Below, in pieces: positions 46,705 to 55,405 of a stretch of DNA of 64,000 nucleotides. The stretch is from Flexistipes sinusarabici DSM 4947 (GTDB lineage Bacteria; Chrysiogenota; Deferribacteres; Deferribacterales; Flexistipitaceae): positions 1-64,000 of the forward strand of contig NC_015672.1 in NCBI RefSeq assembly GCF_000218625.1, given 5' to 3'. The notes beneath the pieces are model-generated. The model was given only the letters and a program-made list of their open reading frames with translations, did not search any database and was not told the DNA's origin. The stretch's first letter is position 1, and each line of letters starts with the position of its first letter. The position numbers and the translations under genes are program-made.

Positions 46705-46917
46705 ATGGAAATTGTATGGAAGGCTTTCGCTGCGGCACTGGCAATAGGAATTCCCGCTCTGGCAACAGCGTGGGCTCAGTCAAAGATAGGAGCTGCCGGT
46801 GCAGGTGCATTGGCTGAAAAACCGGAACTTCGGGGTACAATAATTATTCTTGTGGCTATTCACGAAACTATGGTTATTCTCGGTTTTGTTGTCGCTTCAA
46901 TGCTGCTTTTCGGGTGA
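46705..46917 (+). CDS. ntpK: V/A-type ATPase subunit K (proteolipid, rotor ring)
   Basis: The 70-residue proteolipid has two membrane helices (about 8-35 and 44-68), the single-hairpin size. The ion-binding carboxylate is Glu54 in AIHETMVILG, and Gln25 (AWAQSKIGAAGAG) lies at the position used in ion coordination. H+ versus Na+ coupling cannot be decided by eye. GGGAGG precedes the ATG. Confidence 0.93.
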   Translation: MEIVWKAFAAALAIGIPALATAWAQSKIGAAGAGALAEKPELRGTIIILVAIHETMVILGFVVASMLLFG

Positions 46918-46923
46918 TTTCTT

Positions 46924-47466
46924 ATGTCTCAGAAAAAGTTGATGGAAAGAATAAGAGAAAAAGCAGATGAAGAGATTGAGCAGCTGAAAAACGAATACGA
47001 GAATAAACGAAAAGATATTGAAAATACGTTCAGCAGTGAAAAAGAAAAGATCAGAAATGAGATAAAAAGGAAAGAGGAAAAAGCTTTCCAAAAGGAAAAA
47101 TTAAAGTACGACCTTGAGATTGAGTATTTCATTTCACAAAAGTGCAGAGAACGCGCTGAAAAACTGGTGGAAAAAATCTGGAAGGAATCGGCTGAAGATT
47201 TTTTTGAAAGACATAAAGAAGAGCTCAATACAGGGAATTGGGAAACGCTTTATGTCAATGACTCAGATACAAAACTGGCGGAGAAATATTTCCCGCATTC
47301 TGAAGTTGCCGTTAACGAAAAAATTACCGGCGGATTTATTGCAGAGAATAAAGATGGAACGTTTCTGATTGATAACACTATTAAGAGCCGGTTTGAAAAA
47401 ATGTGGCCTGAAATACTGCCGGAAATTATGGGAAAGGTTTATGAAAAACTCGGTGATAAAATTTAG
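46924..47466 (+). CDS. atpE: V/A-type ATPase subunit E (peripheral stalk)
   Basis: The 180-residue protein has a long charged coiled coil (about 1-75) and a C-terminal globular part ending ITGGFIAENKDGTFLIDNTIKSRFEKM (written here around the conserved GGF-x6-G core), the hallmark of subunit E. It forms the stalk with the G-like subunit. It follows K by 6 bases and overlaps subunit C. Confidence 0.9.
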   Translation: MSQKKLMERIREKADEEIEQLKNEYENKRKDIENTFSSEKEKIRNEIKRKEEKAFQKEKLKYDLEIEYFISQKCRERAEKLVEKIWKESAEDFFERHKEELNTGNWETLYVNDSDTKLAEKYFPHSEVAVNEKITGGFIAENKDGTFLIDNTIKSRFEKMWPEILPEIMGKVYEKLGDKI

Positions 47467-48238
47467 CGGGAAAAATTATCCCACTGAATATCTGGTTAGC
47501 AGACTTATGACCAGACTGTATCAGGATTATCCGAAAAGGGGTGCAAAAGAGATAATGTGGGTGCATTCCAATATGAATGCAAAGCTTACCGATATGTTTT
47601 ATCCGTTTTTTGCCGTTATGGAGCTGAAAAGGGTTATAAATATTTTGAGGTATAAATTTTTCCGAGGGACGGATAAGAAAATTGAAGAGGTTTTTGAGGA
47701 GAGTCTTCTTACGGAAGAGTTAAAGAAATTTTTTATCAAGGTTGATTCTCTGAAAAAAATAAAAGATGAGTTGCCTGAAAAAGTACCGATACTGAAGATG
47801 CTTGTGCTAAAGAAGGAGTATGAATTTTTTGGTGAAATGGAGGATGATATATACAGTGAAGCTTACAGTTTTTTATTAAACAGTGCGAAAAATAAGATAA
47901 TCAAAAGTTTTATGCGCAGATATATAGATCATGCCAATATAAGACAGACATATAAGGTGATGAAATGGAACCTTGAAAAGAGTCATATTATAAAAGGCGG
48001 TTTTCTGGATAGGGAAACATTTATAAAAATTATTGAGAAAGGGGATAAAAGGGATTTGTATGCCTTTCTTGACTCATATCTTGACGGGGGGTTCAGTGAA
48101 TCCGATGTGGGCATTTTGGATATTCTGCTTATAGAAAATATGCTGGATAGTTTAAGAGAGTTCCGTCTCGGGAATAACTATAAAGGTTTTATCCTATATT
48201 ATCTCTGGAATTGTCATTATAAAGCCGTTACGGCATAG
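47441..48238 (+). CDS. atpC: V/A-type ATPase subunit C-like (central stalk socket)
   Basis: The 265-residue helical protein sits between E and F, the standard place of subunit C, which links the rotor ring to the central stalk. Sequence is poorly conserved. Helical repeats such as RYIDHANIRQTYKVMKW and YKGFILYYLWNCHYKA near the end are C/d-subunit-like. It is shorter than the usual 320-350. The ATG at 47441 has GGAAAGG upstream and overlaps subunit E by 26 bases. Confidence 0.75.
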   Translation: MKNSVIKFSGKNYPTEYLVSRLMTRLYQDYPKRGAKEIMWVHSNMNAKLTDMFYPFFAVMELKRVINILRYKFFRGTDKKIEEVFEESLLTEELKKFFIKVDSLKKIKDELPEKVPILKMLVLKKEYEFFGEMEDDIYSEAYSFLLNSAKNKIIKSFMRRYIDHANIRQTYKVMKWNLEKSHIIKGGFLDRETFIKIIEKGDKRDLYAFLDSYLDGGFSESDVGILDILLIENMLDSLREFRLGNNYKGFILYYLWNCHYKAVTA

Positions 48239-48245
48239 GTGTTAA

Positions 48246-48572
48246 ATGAAAAAGATAGCTTTTATTACAACAGAAGATGCTGATTACGGATTCAGACTTG
48301 CAGGTGCTTCACAATTTATTGCCGGCAAAGAAAAAGTGGTGAGCGTTGTGGAAGAGCTTATAAACAGTGAGGAATTCGGCATTATACTCATTGATGAGAG
48401 GGTGTTGGATGATGACGTACTGAGCAAAATTGATGCATTGCAGCAGAATTTTGAAGGTATTGTCTCCACACTTCCCTCACCTTATGAAGAAGGTGAGATG
48501 GCATATGATATTGTGGACAGGCTTGTTTCAAGAGCAATAGGTTATCAGGTGAGGTTCAGACATGAAAGGTAA
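48246..48572 (+). CDS. atpF: V/A-type ATPase subunit F
   Basis: The 108-residue protein has the small Rossmann-like pattern of subunit F: IAFITTEDADYGFRLAG at the N-terminus, FGIILIDERVL and GIVSTLPSP. It regulates the central stalk with subunit D. It overlaps the A subunit start by 11 bases. Confidence 0.88.
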   Translation: MKKIAFITTEDADYGFRLAGASQFIAGKEKVVSVVEELINSEEFGIILIDERVLDDDVLSKIDALQQNFEGIVSTLPSPYEEGEMAYDIVDRLVSRAIGYQVRFRHER

Positions 48573-50121
48573 ATTGATAGGCATATCGGGATATATTGTG
48601 AAGGCCCGGCTTCCGGAAGCGGGGATTTATGACAGGGTTCTTGTGGGGGAAAGGGAGCTGACCGGAGAGATTATAAAAATATCGGGTGAGGATGTAATAA
48701 TACAGGTATATGAAGATACGAGAGGGTTGGGCACAGGAGAGAAAGTTGAGTCATTAAAAAAGCCGCTGACCTCTTTTTTAGGCCCGGGGCTTATGGGCAA
48801 TATATTTGACGGACTGCAAAGGCCGCTGGAGAAAATTGTGGAGGAGGAAGGCAGCTTTTTTGCTGGCAAAGCCGTCCACCATTTTGATCAGTTAAAACAG
48901 AAGTTTACCTTCACTCCGCTGAAAAATGAGGGTGATAGTGTTTATGTCGGAGAAGCTTTGGGCTACTTTAGTGATAAAGGCTTTAAACATTATGTTTTTG
49001 CGGACACCGCTGAAGGTAAAGTGAAGGAGATAACTGAAGGGGAATTCCTGCCGGAATCACCTGTTGTAAAACTGGAAGATGGAACAGATATCTATTCCTA
49101 TAGCCAACAGCCGGTACGCATCCCCCTTGTTTCAGGAGATAAACAGATATTAAAGGAACCGATTATCACAGGTCAGAGGGTGATAGATTTCTTTTTCCCC
49201 CTGATGAAAGGAGGCGTCTCGATTATCCCCGGTGGTTTCGGTACCGGTAAAACCGTCCTTGAACAGTCCATTGCAAAATATGCGGATGTTGACATTGTCC
49301 TTTATGTGGGCTGTGGCGAAAGGGGAAATGAGATTGCCGAGATGATAGAGGAATTTACCACTATAAAAGATGAGCGGGAAGACAGGTTGTTAAGAGACAG
49401 GACTGTTTTTGTGGTGAACACTTCCAATATGCCTGTTGCCGCTAGGGAATCTTCGATTTACATGGCAGTATGTGCTGGGGAATATTACCGTCGTATGGGC
49501 TATCATGTTTTGTTGCTGGCGGACAGTATTTCCCGATGGGCTGAAGCTCTTAAGGAAATATCTTCTTCACTTGAGGAGATGCCGGGCGAGGAAGGATATC
49601 CCACCTATATGAGTTCCCGCATTGCTTCTTATGTTGAAAGAGCTGGTGCTGTTAAAACGGCAGTAGAAAAAAAGACAGGTTCTTTGAGTATGGTTCTTTC
49701 CGTTTCCCCTCCGGGTGCTGATTTTGCTGAACCTGTAACGCAGACACTTCTGCAGAACAGCGGTGTTTTTCTGATGCTGGACAGGGAGCTTGCTTACGCA
49801 AGGCACTATCCTGCTATAAACTGGACACAGAGTTATTCTAACTACAGGGAGGATCTGGAGGATTATTACCGGCAAAATGTGGCTGAAGACTGGCAGAATC
49901 TCAGAAGAGAATGCCTTCAGATTTTAAAACAGGAACAGGAGCTGATGGAGATCAGACAGATTGTCGGCGATGAAGGGATGAAGGAAGAGGACAAGGAGAT
50001 TATACAGCTTGCCGATAAGATTAAAACGGAGTTTCTGATGCAGGATGCTTTTTCAGAGGATGCTTACTCCACACTGCAGGAAACATACGAAAAAATTAAA
50101 GGTATTTTGGGGGAGAGATGA
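48562..50121 (+). CDS. atpA: V/A-type ATPase catalytic subunit A
   Basis: The catalytic subunit hydrolyses or makes ATP. The P-loop is [10 protein letters not shown] at about residue 231 (most relatives have GPFGSGKT). [15 protein letters not shown] and the arm [30 protein letters not shown] follow. The N-terminal non-homologous insert is present ([16 protein letters not shown]). At 519 residues it is some 60 shorter than typical archaeal A subunits, mainly at the C-terminus and insert. It overlaps subunit B by 4 bases. Confidence 0.95.
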   Translation: MKGKLIGISGYIVKARLPEAGIYDRVLVGERELTGEIIKISGEDVIIQVYEDTRGLGTGEKVESLKKPLTSFLGPGLMGNIFDGLQRPLEKIVEEEGSFFAGKAVHHFDQLKQKFTFTPLKNEGDSVYVGEALGYFSDKGFKHYVFADTAEGKVKEITEGEFLPESPVVKLEDGTDIYSYSQQPVRIPLVSGDKQILKEPIITGQRVIDFFFPLMKGGVSIIPGGFGTGKTVLEQSIAKYADVDIVLYVGCGERGNEIAEMIEEFTTIKDEREDRLLRDRTVFVVNTSNMPVAARESSIYMAVCAGEYYRRMGYHVLLLADSISRWAEALKEISSSLEEMPGEEGYPTYMSSRIASYVERAGAVKTAVEKKTGSLSMVLSVSPPGADFAEPVTQTLLQNSGVFLMLDRELAYARHYPAINWTQSYSNYREDLEDYYRQNVAEDWQNLRRECLQILKQEQELMEIRQIVGDEGMKEEDKEIIQLADKIKTEFLMQDAFSEDAYSTLQETYEKIKGILGER

Positions 50122-51428
50122 GACTTTCCAACCATGTTTATAGGACGGTGGAGGAAATCAGCGGGCAATTGATTTTTGTGGAAGGTGTTAGCCGGGCGAA
50201 AATCGGTGAACTTGTGAAAATTATCGATAAGACGGGGAATGTTGAGACGGATGCTGAGGTACTTCAGGTGGAGGGAGACAGAGTTATGCTGCAGCTTGTG
50301 GATCTGCCCCTTGGGATGCAAAAGAAAAGCGCCACTGCTATTTTCACAGATAAAATATCCAAGGTCCCAGTATCGGAAAAAATGATAAACAGGTTTTTTT
50401 CAGGTTCTATGCAGCCTCTGGATGATATGCCGATGTTTGTCAGGGAAAAAGATATTCCAGTCACGGGCTATGTTATTAATCCTGTTGCAAGGAAATCCCC
50501 TGAGGATATGGTAAAGACGGGATTTTCTTTTATTGATGGTCTCAATACCCTGGTAATGGGGCAGAAACTGCCGATTTTTTCACTATCCGGACTTCCCTCT
50601 GCCAGAGTTGTGGTTGATATTATCAACAATGCGTTCGGGGAGGAATCTGAAAGTGATTCGCTGATTGTATTTGCTGCACTCGGTTTGTCATATTACGAGA
50701 GTGAGTACTATATGAATAATATAAAAGACAGTGCCACGGATAATATCTGTTTTCTGAATATGGCGGATGATCCGCTGATTGAGCGACTTTTGACGCCGCG
50801 ATATGCACTGAGCACAGCTGAGTATTTTGCATATGAAAAGAAAAAAAACGTTCTGGTAATTATAGCGGATATAACAAATTACTGCGAAGCTTTAAGGGAA
50901 ATTTCTGCGCTCAGGGAGGAGTTGCCCGGCAGGCGCGGTTACCCGGGTTATATGTACTCAGATCTGGCATCCATTTATGAAAGAGCCGGAAGGGTTAAAG
51001 GGATGGAGGGGTCGGTTACGCTTTTACCGGTATTGACCGTTCCTGAGGATGATATTACGCACCCTATAGCCGATTTAACCGGATATATCACGGAAGGCCA
51101 AATTGTATTTTCAAGGGATATGCAGCAGGCCGGGGTTTACCCGCCAGTTGATATTTTGAAAAGTCTTTCAAGACTTATGCAGAAGGGGATGAAATCTGAT
51201 GAGCATAAAAAAATTACAAAGGGTATATTCAGCAATTATGCCAAAGGATGTAAATTGCGACAGATGGAAAGTATTGTGGGCAGAGAAGGGATGAGTAAAG
51301 AGGATATTAATCTGTTGAATTTTGCAGATACCGTTGAAAACCAATTCTTGCACCAGGAGGGAAAAAGAAGTCTGGAAGAGACGCTGGGAATCGGTGATAA
51401 AATCCTGAAAGAAGCGGGGCTGCGCTGA
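50118..51428 (+). CDS. atpB: V/A-type ATPase regulatory subunit B
   Basis: The 436-residue non-catalytic subunit has the B-type hallmark of a lost P-loop: FSLSGLPSARVVVDI replaces the Walker A. ITNYCEALREISALREELPGRRGYPGYMYSDLA (shown here only as ITNYCEALREIS and PGRRGYPGYMYSDL) and the tail DTVENQFLHQ are conserved. It overlaps A by 4 bases and D by one base. Confidence 0.95.
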   Translation: MRLSNHVYRTVEEISGQLIFVEGVSRAKIGELVKIIDKTGNVETDAEVLQVEGDRVMLQLVDLPLGMQKKSATAIFTDKISKVPVSEKMINRFFSGSMQPLDDMPMFVREKDIPVTGYVINPVARKSPEDMVKTGFSFIDGLNTLVMGQKLPIFSLSGLPSARVVVDIINNAFGEESESDSLIVFAALGLSYYESEYYMNNIKDSATDNICFLNMADDPLIERLLTPRYALSTAEYFAYEKKKNVLVIIADITNYCEALREISALREELPGRRGYPGYMYSDLASIYERAGRVKGMEGSVTLLPVLTVPEDDITHPIADLTGYITEGQIVFSRDMQQAGVYPPVDILKSLSRLMQKGMKSDEHKKITKGIFSNYAKGCKLRQMESIVGREGMSKEDINLLNFADTVENQFLHQEGKRSLEETLGIGDKILKEAGLR

Positions 51429-52051
51429 TGCTCCAACATACGAGAACCAAGCTTATAGAGCTGAAAAACAGTATAAGCACTGTTGAAAACAGTATTTCCA
51501 TCCTAAATACAAAAAGGGCTGCTCTCATAGGTGAGCTTATGAAGATAACCCGCCTGTACTACGACAAAAAGGAAATAATAAAGGATAAATATGCAAAAGC
51601 ACTTTCCCAGCTGGATAAATCAAGAAGGCTTGACGGCAGCGGGTTTTTTGACTCAGCATTGCAGAGTGCCATAAGGGAAATTGAATTTGAAGTTAAAAGT
51701 TATAACTTATGGGGTGTACCGATCAAGGAAGTTAGGATTCCGGGGTCTGTGATTCCCGAAACGAATAAAAGGAATCTGGGATTTTTGACATCCAGCACAT
51801 TTTTCGAAAAGACTGTACAGGATTTTGAGTCTCTCGTGAACGAGCTTTTGGACAATATCAACTATGAGTATAAGATTAAAAGGCTGTCTGCGGAAGTGGT
51901 GAAAATCAATAGGCGTATAAATGTTCTGGAGCAGAAAATACTCCCCGGGATAAAGTCGGATATTAAAAATATTCAGCAGCATCTCAGCGAAAGGGAGAGA
52001 GCTGAGTTCATCAAACTCAAATATTTCAAGAATGTCCTCAGAGAGCGCTGA
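51428..52051 (+). CDS. atpD: V/A-type ATPase subunit D (central rotor shaft)
   Basis: The 207-residue protein begins TRTKLIELKNSISTVENSIS and ends with NRRINVLEQKILPGIKSD, the paired long helices that form the rotating shaft inside the A3B3 head. It closes the operon G-I-K-E-C-F-A-B-D, the order common in bacterial V/A-ATPases. Confidence 0.93.
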   Translation: MLQHTRTKLIELKNSISTVENSISILNTKRAALIGELMKITRLYYDKKEIIKDKYAKALSQLDKSRRLDGSGFFDSALQSAIREIEFEVKSYNLWGVPIKEVRIPGSVIPETNKRNLGFLTSSTFFEKTVQDFESLVNELLDNINYEYKIKRLSAEVVKINRRINVLEQKILPGIKSDIKNIQQHLSERERAEFIKLKYFKNVLRER

Positions 52052-52261
52052 AAGATAGTTTTGCTTTCCTTATATAACAGTTTAAAGGGCTCAAGGGGAA
52101 GAAAGTTAAATAAGGTTGAAACAGTTGATTTGGTTGAGTGGAAGAATAATATGTTAGTACTAAGAGCTAAGTATTAAGTTTACTTAAACAATGATAACCA
52201 GGAATAACCAAGTTATAAAACTGTTTGCTAGGCTGGCGCCTCAAATACCTTTAACAACCTA
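52052..52261. other. Intergenic region after the ATPase operon
   Basis: AT-rich DNA with short direct repeats (ATAACCA twice near 52194-52215) and a fragment of the 9-bp repeat type seen at 27661 (52238-52260). There is no gene and no strong terminator; only a weak GAAAG/CTTTC stem follows the subunit D stop. Confidence 0.4.
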
Positions 52262-52499
52262 CGCGTTACACATATTTTCGCAGTGCAAATATTTTTCAAT
52301 GTAATTTGCACGCATTTCACAGCCGAAACTCGAAACTACTGCCGCTAACTGTCTACTAGCACCAGCCGTAAGGCTGGTAAATATGTGGTACACATCCGAC
52401 ATCGGCTGCTTCATTTGTGCAAATTACATTGAAATCAGTGTCATGTTAGCTAAGTATATGTAAAACAATACTTTTATATAATTTTTGGGGTGATGCCAA
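52262..52499 (+). mobile_element. Foldback MITE, copy 3, internally deleted, with hairpin repeat
   Basis: It matches copies 1 and 2 from the TTTTCGCAGTGCAAATATT segment to the right end GGGGTGATGCCA. The left inverted repeat is eroded (GCGTTACACA in place of GACGTCACCCC). About 100 internal bases are missing right after the 40-bp repeat. No flanking direct repeat is visible, so it is an older, immobile remnant. Confidence 0.8.
52356..52395 (+). repeat. REP-like 40-bp hairpin repeat inside MITE copy 3
   Basis: Same unit as at 39114 with one substitution (GGTACACAT instead of GGAACACAT) and the same insertion point after GTCTA in the MITE. Copies 2 and 3 therefore descend from one MITE that already carried it. 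Confidence 0.85.
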
Positions 52500-52551
52500 A
52501 GAAAAGTTCTTATCTGTTGAATTTAATTTGATTTTTTAATATTATTTTTGG

Positions 52552-53661
52552 ATGTCTGAAAATCATACCAAAATTTTGCTGTTAAGTGCTTATGAAGCCA
52601 AAAGCCATAAGTGCTGGCGGAAATTTCTGGAGGAAAATTTCACGAGGTATAAGTTCACTTCAGTTGTGCTTCCGCCCCGTTTTTTCTCTTGGAGGATTCA
52701 CGGCAACCCCCTTATTTTCAGCGAATATGAAACAGAAAAACTGACAGAAAACTACGATTTAATTATTGCCACTTCAATGTGCGATGTTGCTACGATAAAA
52801 GGTTTCTTTCCCAATTTGGCCGGGATCCCGGTAATTGTTTATTTTCACGAAAATCAGTTTGCATATCCGGAAACGGAGCGTGTGAAAAGTTATCAGGATG
52901 CACAGATAAAAAGTATCAATTCTGCCGTTGTTGCTGAAAAGCTATTGTTTAACAGTTTTTATAATATGCAGACTTTTCTGGAAGAAGGTGAAAAACTGCT
53001 TAAAAAAATGCCGGATTTCAATAAAATAAAAATTTTTGAAAAGCTGGCAGCCAAAAGTGAGGTGCTGCCCGTCCCCATATACCCTCTGGGCTTTGACAGG
53101 AAAACTGCAAATAACACCCCTGTTATTTTGTGGAACCACCGGTGGGAGTACGACAAGGCACCCGAAAGGTTTTTTCAAGCAATAAATAAACTCCGGAATA
53201 AGGGATACTCATTCAAATTGAATGTTGTCGGCCAGCAATTTCGCAGACAGCCTGAATGTTTTGATAAATACAAAAACATTTTCAGAGATGAAATATTGCA
53301 CTGGGGTTATATAAAGGATATTGATAAATACCATGAAATCTTACGAAATTCAGATTTTGTTGTCTCAACTTCCCTGCATGAATTTCAGGGTTTAGCGGTA
53401 CTGGAAGCTGTGTCTGCAGGGGCTGTGCCTGTTGTTCCCGACCGTATGGCATACAGAGAAATTTTTCAGGATATATACAAATATGCCTCGCATAAAAATG
53501 AGCCGGAAAAAGACATTAATGCTTTGGCGGAAAAGATGGCAATGTTTATTGAGAAATACAACAAGGGAGAATATATTCCAACACCTGATATATCCGGTTT
53601 TTACGTTTCAAACCTTACAAGCAGATATGAGAAGATATTTGCGCAGATAATTGCTCGTTAA
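52552..53661 (+). CDS. DUF3524-type glycosyltransferase (tRNA-queuosine mannosyltransferase-like)
   Basis: The 369-residue protein has the DUF3524 N-terminal domain: LLLSAYEAKSHKCW, LPPRFFSWRIHGNPL, IATSMCDVATIKG and VIVYFHENQFAYP. It is followed by a GT4-like C-terminal half (LWNHRWEYDKAPERF, STSLHEFQGLAVLEAVSAGAVPV). This is the architecture of vertebrate GTDC1/QTMAN, which mannosylates queuosine in tRNA-Asp. Whether bacterial homologues share that substrate is inference. The ATG at 52552 has only a weak ribosome site. It stands alone. Confidence 0.85.
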   Translation: MSENHTKILLLSAYEAKSHKCWRKFLEENFTRYKFTSVVLPPRFFSWRIHGNPLIFSEYETEKLTENYDLIIATSMCDVATIKGFFPNLAGIPVIVYFHENQFAYPETERVKSYQDAQIKSINSAVVAEKLLFNSFYNMQTFLEEGEKLLKKMPDFNKIKIFEKLAAKSEVLPVPIYPLGFDRKTANNTPVILWNHRWEYDKAPERFFQAINKLRNKGYSFKLNVVGQQFRRQPECFDKYKNIFRDEILHWGYIKDIDKYHEILRNSDFVVSTSLHEFQGLAVLEAVSAGAVPVVPDRMAYREIFQDIYKYASHKNEPEKDINALAEKMAMFIEKYNKGEYIPTPDISGFYVSNLTSRYEKIFAQIIAR

Positions 53662-53770
53662 TTTTGCCGCAACAGGTTATTATGGATACTGAACTTTGAT
53701 TTTTTAAAACAGTCTAATCTTACACAATGTTTTTGTTTGAAATGTAAATTTGTCTGAGTGATTGTATATT

Positions 53771-53910
53771 CAAGTTTCGCACTTGCATCTTTTGCAAGTC
53801 TTTGCGAAGAGTGATAACGACGAAGCAATCTTTATTTTTATATTATTTTGAGATTGCCACAACCCTGTTTTCACAGGGTCTCGCAATGACCGAACTAAGT
53901 GCGAAACTTG
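53771..53910. repeat. 140-bp palindromic intergenic element with 14-bp terminal inverted repeats
   Basis: Perfect inverted ends CAAGTTTCGCACTT (53771-53784) and complement (53897-53910) bound a block containing GACGAAGCAATC and GAGATTGCCACAACCC and TCGCAATGAC. These word sets match a repeat type seen in many unrelated bacterial genomes. It fills most of the 320-base gap between the glycosyltransferase and the efflux operon; the remainder shows no gene. Confidence 0.7.
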
Positions 53911-53983
53911 ATTATATGATTGTATAATTTGAGTTTCTGCAATTGCGCATATTGTTGATAATGAAAAAACAGGACAAAAGTTA

Positions 53984-55405
53984 ATGAAATGTAAATATCT
54001 TCTTTTGACAGTATTAATTTTGCCGGTGGTTTTTTCCTGCACTGTTTTCAAGCCTGAAATTTCACAGATTGAAACTGTGCTTGATAACAGCAAAGGTTCT
54101 GCAGCTGCCAGCTTTATCGACAATGAGACTCTGTGGTGGAATATTTTTGAGAGTCCGGAAATTTCAAAACTTATGGATAAAGCTTTTGGTAACAACTTTA
54201 ATATCAAAGCTGCTTATTATCGGATAAAACAGGCTCAGGCATCCTACAGAAAATCTTACAGCGGATACTATCCTTCTGCTGACTTAAGTCTGGAGAGGAG
54301 TTACAATAAACAAAAACAGAAAAATCTTGATGCCGTTACCACTGATAAATGGAGCCTTGGGCTGAATGTCAGCTATGAAGCCGACATCTGGGGCAAAACC
54401 AGTGCTGAAGCTGAAAGTGCAGCTTTGCAGGTTGACATAAGCCGTTACAATTTAAAAGGCAGTGCCCTGATTCTGAGCACCGATATTGCAAAGGCCTGGG
54501 TTGATATTATTGCTAATAACATTAAACTGAATACTTTAAGAGAACAGCTAAAGTTGAACCAGGACATATATTCCATTTTAGAAGAAAGATACTACAGTTC
54601 CATGGCTGATCTTATCGACTTGTATCAGCAGGAAAGTGTGATAGCCAACATTCGGAGTCAAATTGATGATACCATTTCGGAAATAAAACAGCTGAAACAG
54701 AGTCTGAATGTATTGACAGGGACTCATCCGGGGGCGAAAATTTCTGTTGTTACAGAGCAAATACCGGAGATAAACCCGCTTCCCAAAGGCGGTTTGCCTG
54801 CCTCTGTTTTGAAAAACAGACCGGATTTAAAAGCATCATGGTTAAAGGTGAAATCTGCTGCCTGGAATGTTTCATCGGCAAAAGCCGCAAGACTGCCTTC
54901 TTTAAGACTTACGGGTTCCTATAATTATTCTGCTGAAAAGCTGGCGGATATTTTTGACAATTGGGCGTTAAATCTTGCAGGCTCCCTTATTGCTCCAATT
55001 ATAGACGGAGGCTCCAGAAAAGCCGAAGTGGCAAGAAGCAAAGCGGCTTTACAGGAAGCTGTTATGAATTACAAACAGGATACTTTAAATGCCGTAAAAG
55101 AGGCTGAGGCAGCCATGCTTAATGAAAAGAAATATGTGAAGCGGATAAAAAATACTGAAAAGAGGCTCTCCATAGCTGAGAAAATTCTGAAAGAAGCTGA
55201 GCGAAGGTATTATTCCGGTATGTCAGATTACTCCGCAGTACTTAACCAGAGACTTAATATTCTTGAACTTAAAAGCACACTTACAGACCTCAAAAGTTCC
55301 AGAATCAAGTCAAGAATCGATCTCTATAAAGCTGCCGGAGGCAGAATACCCGAACTAAACGAAATCCTGAAAGAGGTTAAAAATGGACGAACAGCAGAAA
55401 AATAA
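53984..55405 (+). CDS. TolC/NodT-family outer membrane efflux lipoprotein
   Basis: The 473-residue protein has a lipobox (VVFSC, Cys near 19) and two OEP repeats with long helices (IKAAYYRIKQAQASYRKS; AEAAMLNEKKYVKRIKNTEKR). It also has the typical NRPDLKASWLKVKSAAWNVSSAKAARLPS core (conserved around RPDL) and GGSRKAEVARSKAAL. It forms the outer-membrane exit duct of a tripartite pump with the next two genes. Its end overlaps the MFP start. Confidence 0.92.
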   Translation: MKCKYLLLTVLILPVVFSCTVFKPEISQIETVLDNSKGSAAASFIDNETLWWNIFESPEISKLMDKAFGNNFNIKAAYYRIKQAQASYRKSYSGYYPSADLSLERSYNKQKQKNLDAVTTDKWSLGLNVSYEADIWGKTSAEAESAALQVDISRYNLKGSALILSTDIAKAWVDIIANNIKLNTLREQLKLNQDIYSILEERYYSSMADLIDLYQQESVIANIRSQIDDTISEIKQLKQSLNVLTGTHPGAKISVVTEQIPEINPLPKGGLPASVLKNRPDLKASWLKVKSAAWNVSSAKAARLPSLRLTGSYNYSAEKLADIFDNWALNLAGSLIAPIIDGGSRKAEVARSKAALQEAVMNYKQDTLNAVKEAEAAMLNEKKYVKRIKNTEKRLSIAEKILKEAERRYYSGMSDYSAVLNQRLNILELKSTLTDLKSSRIKSRIDLYKAAGGRIPELNEILKEVKNGRTAEK

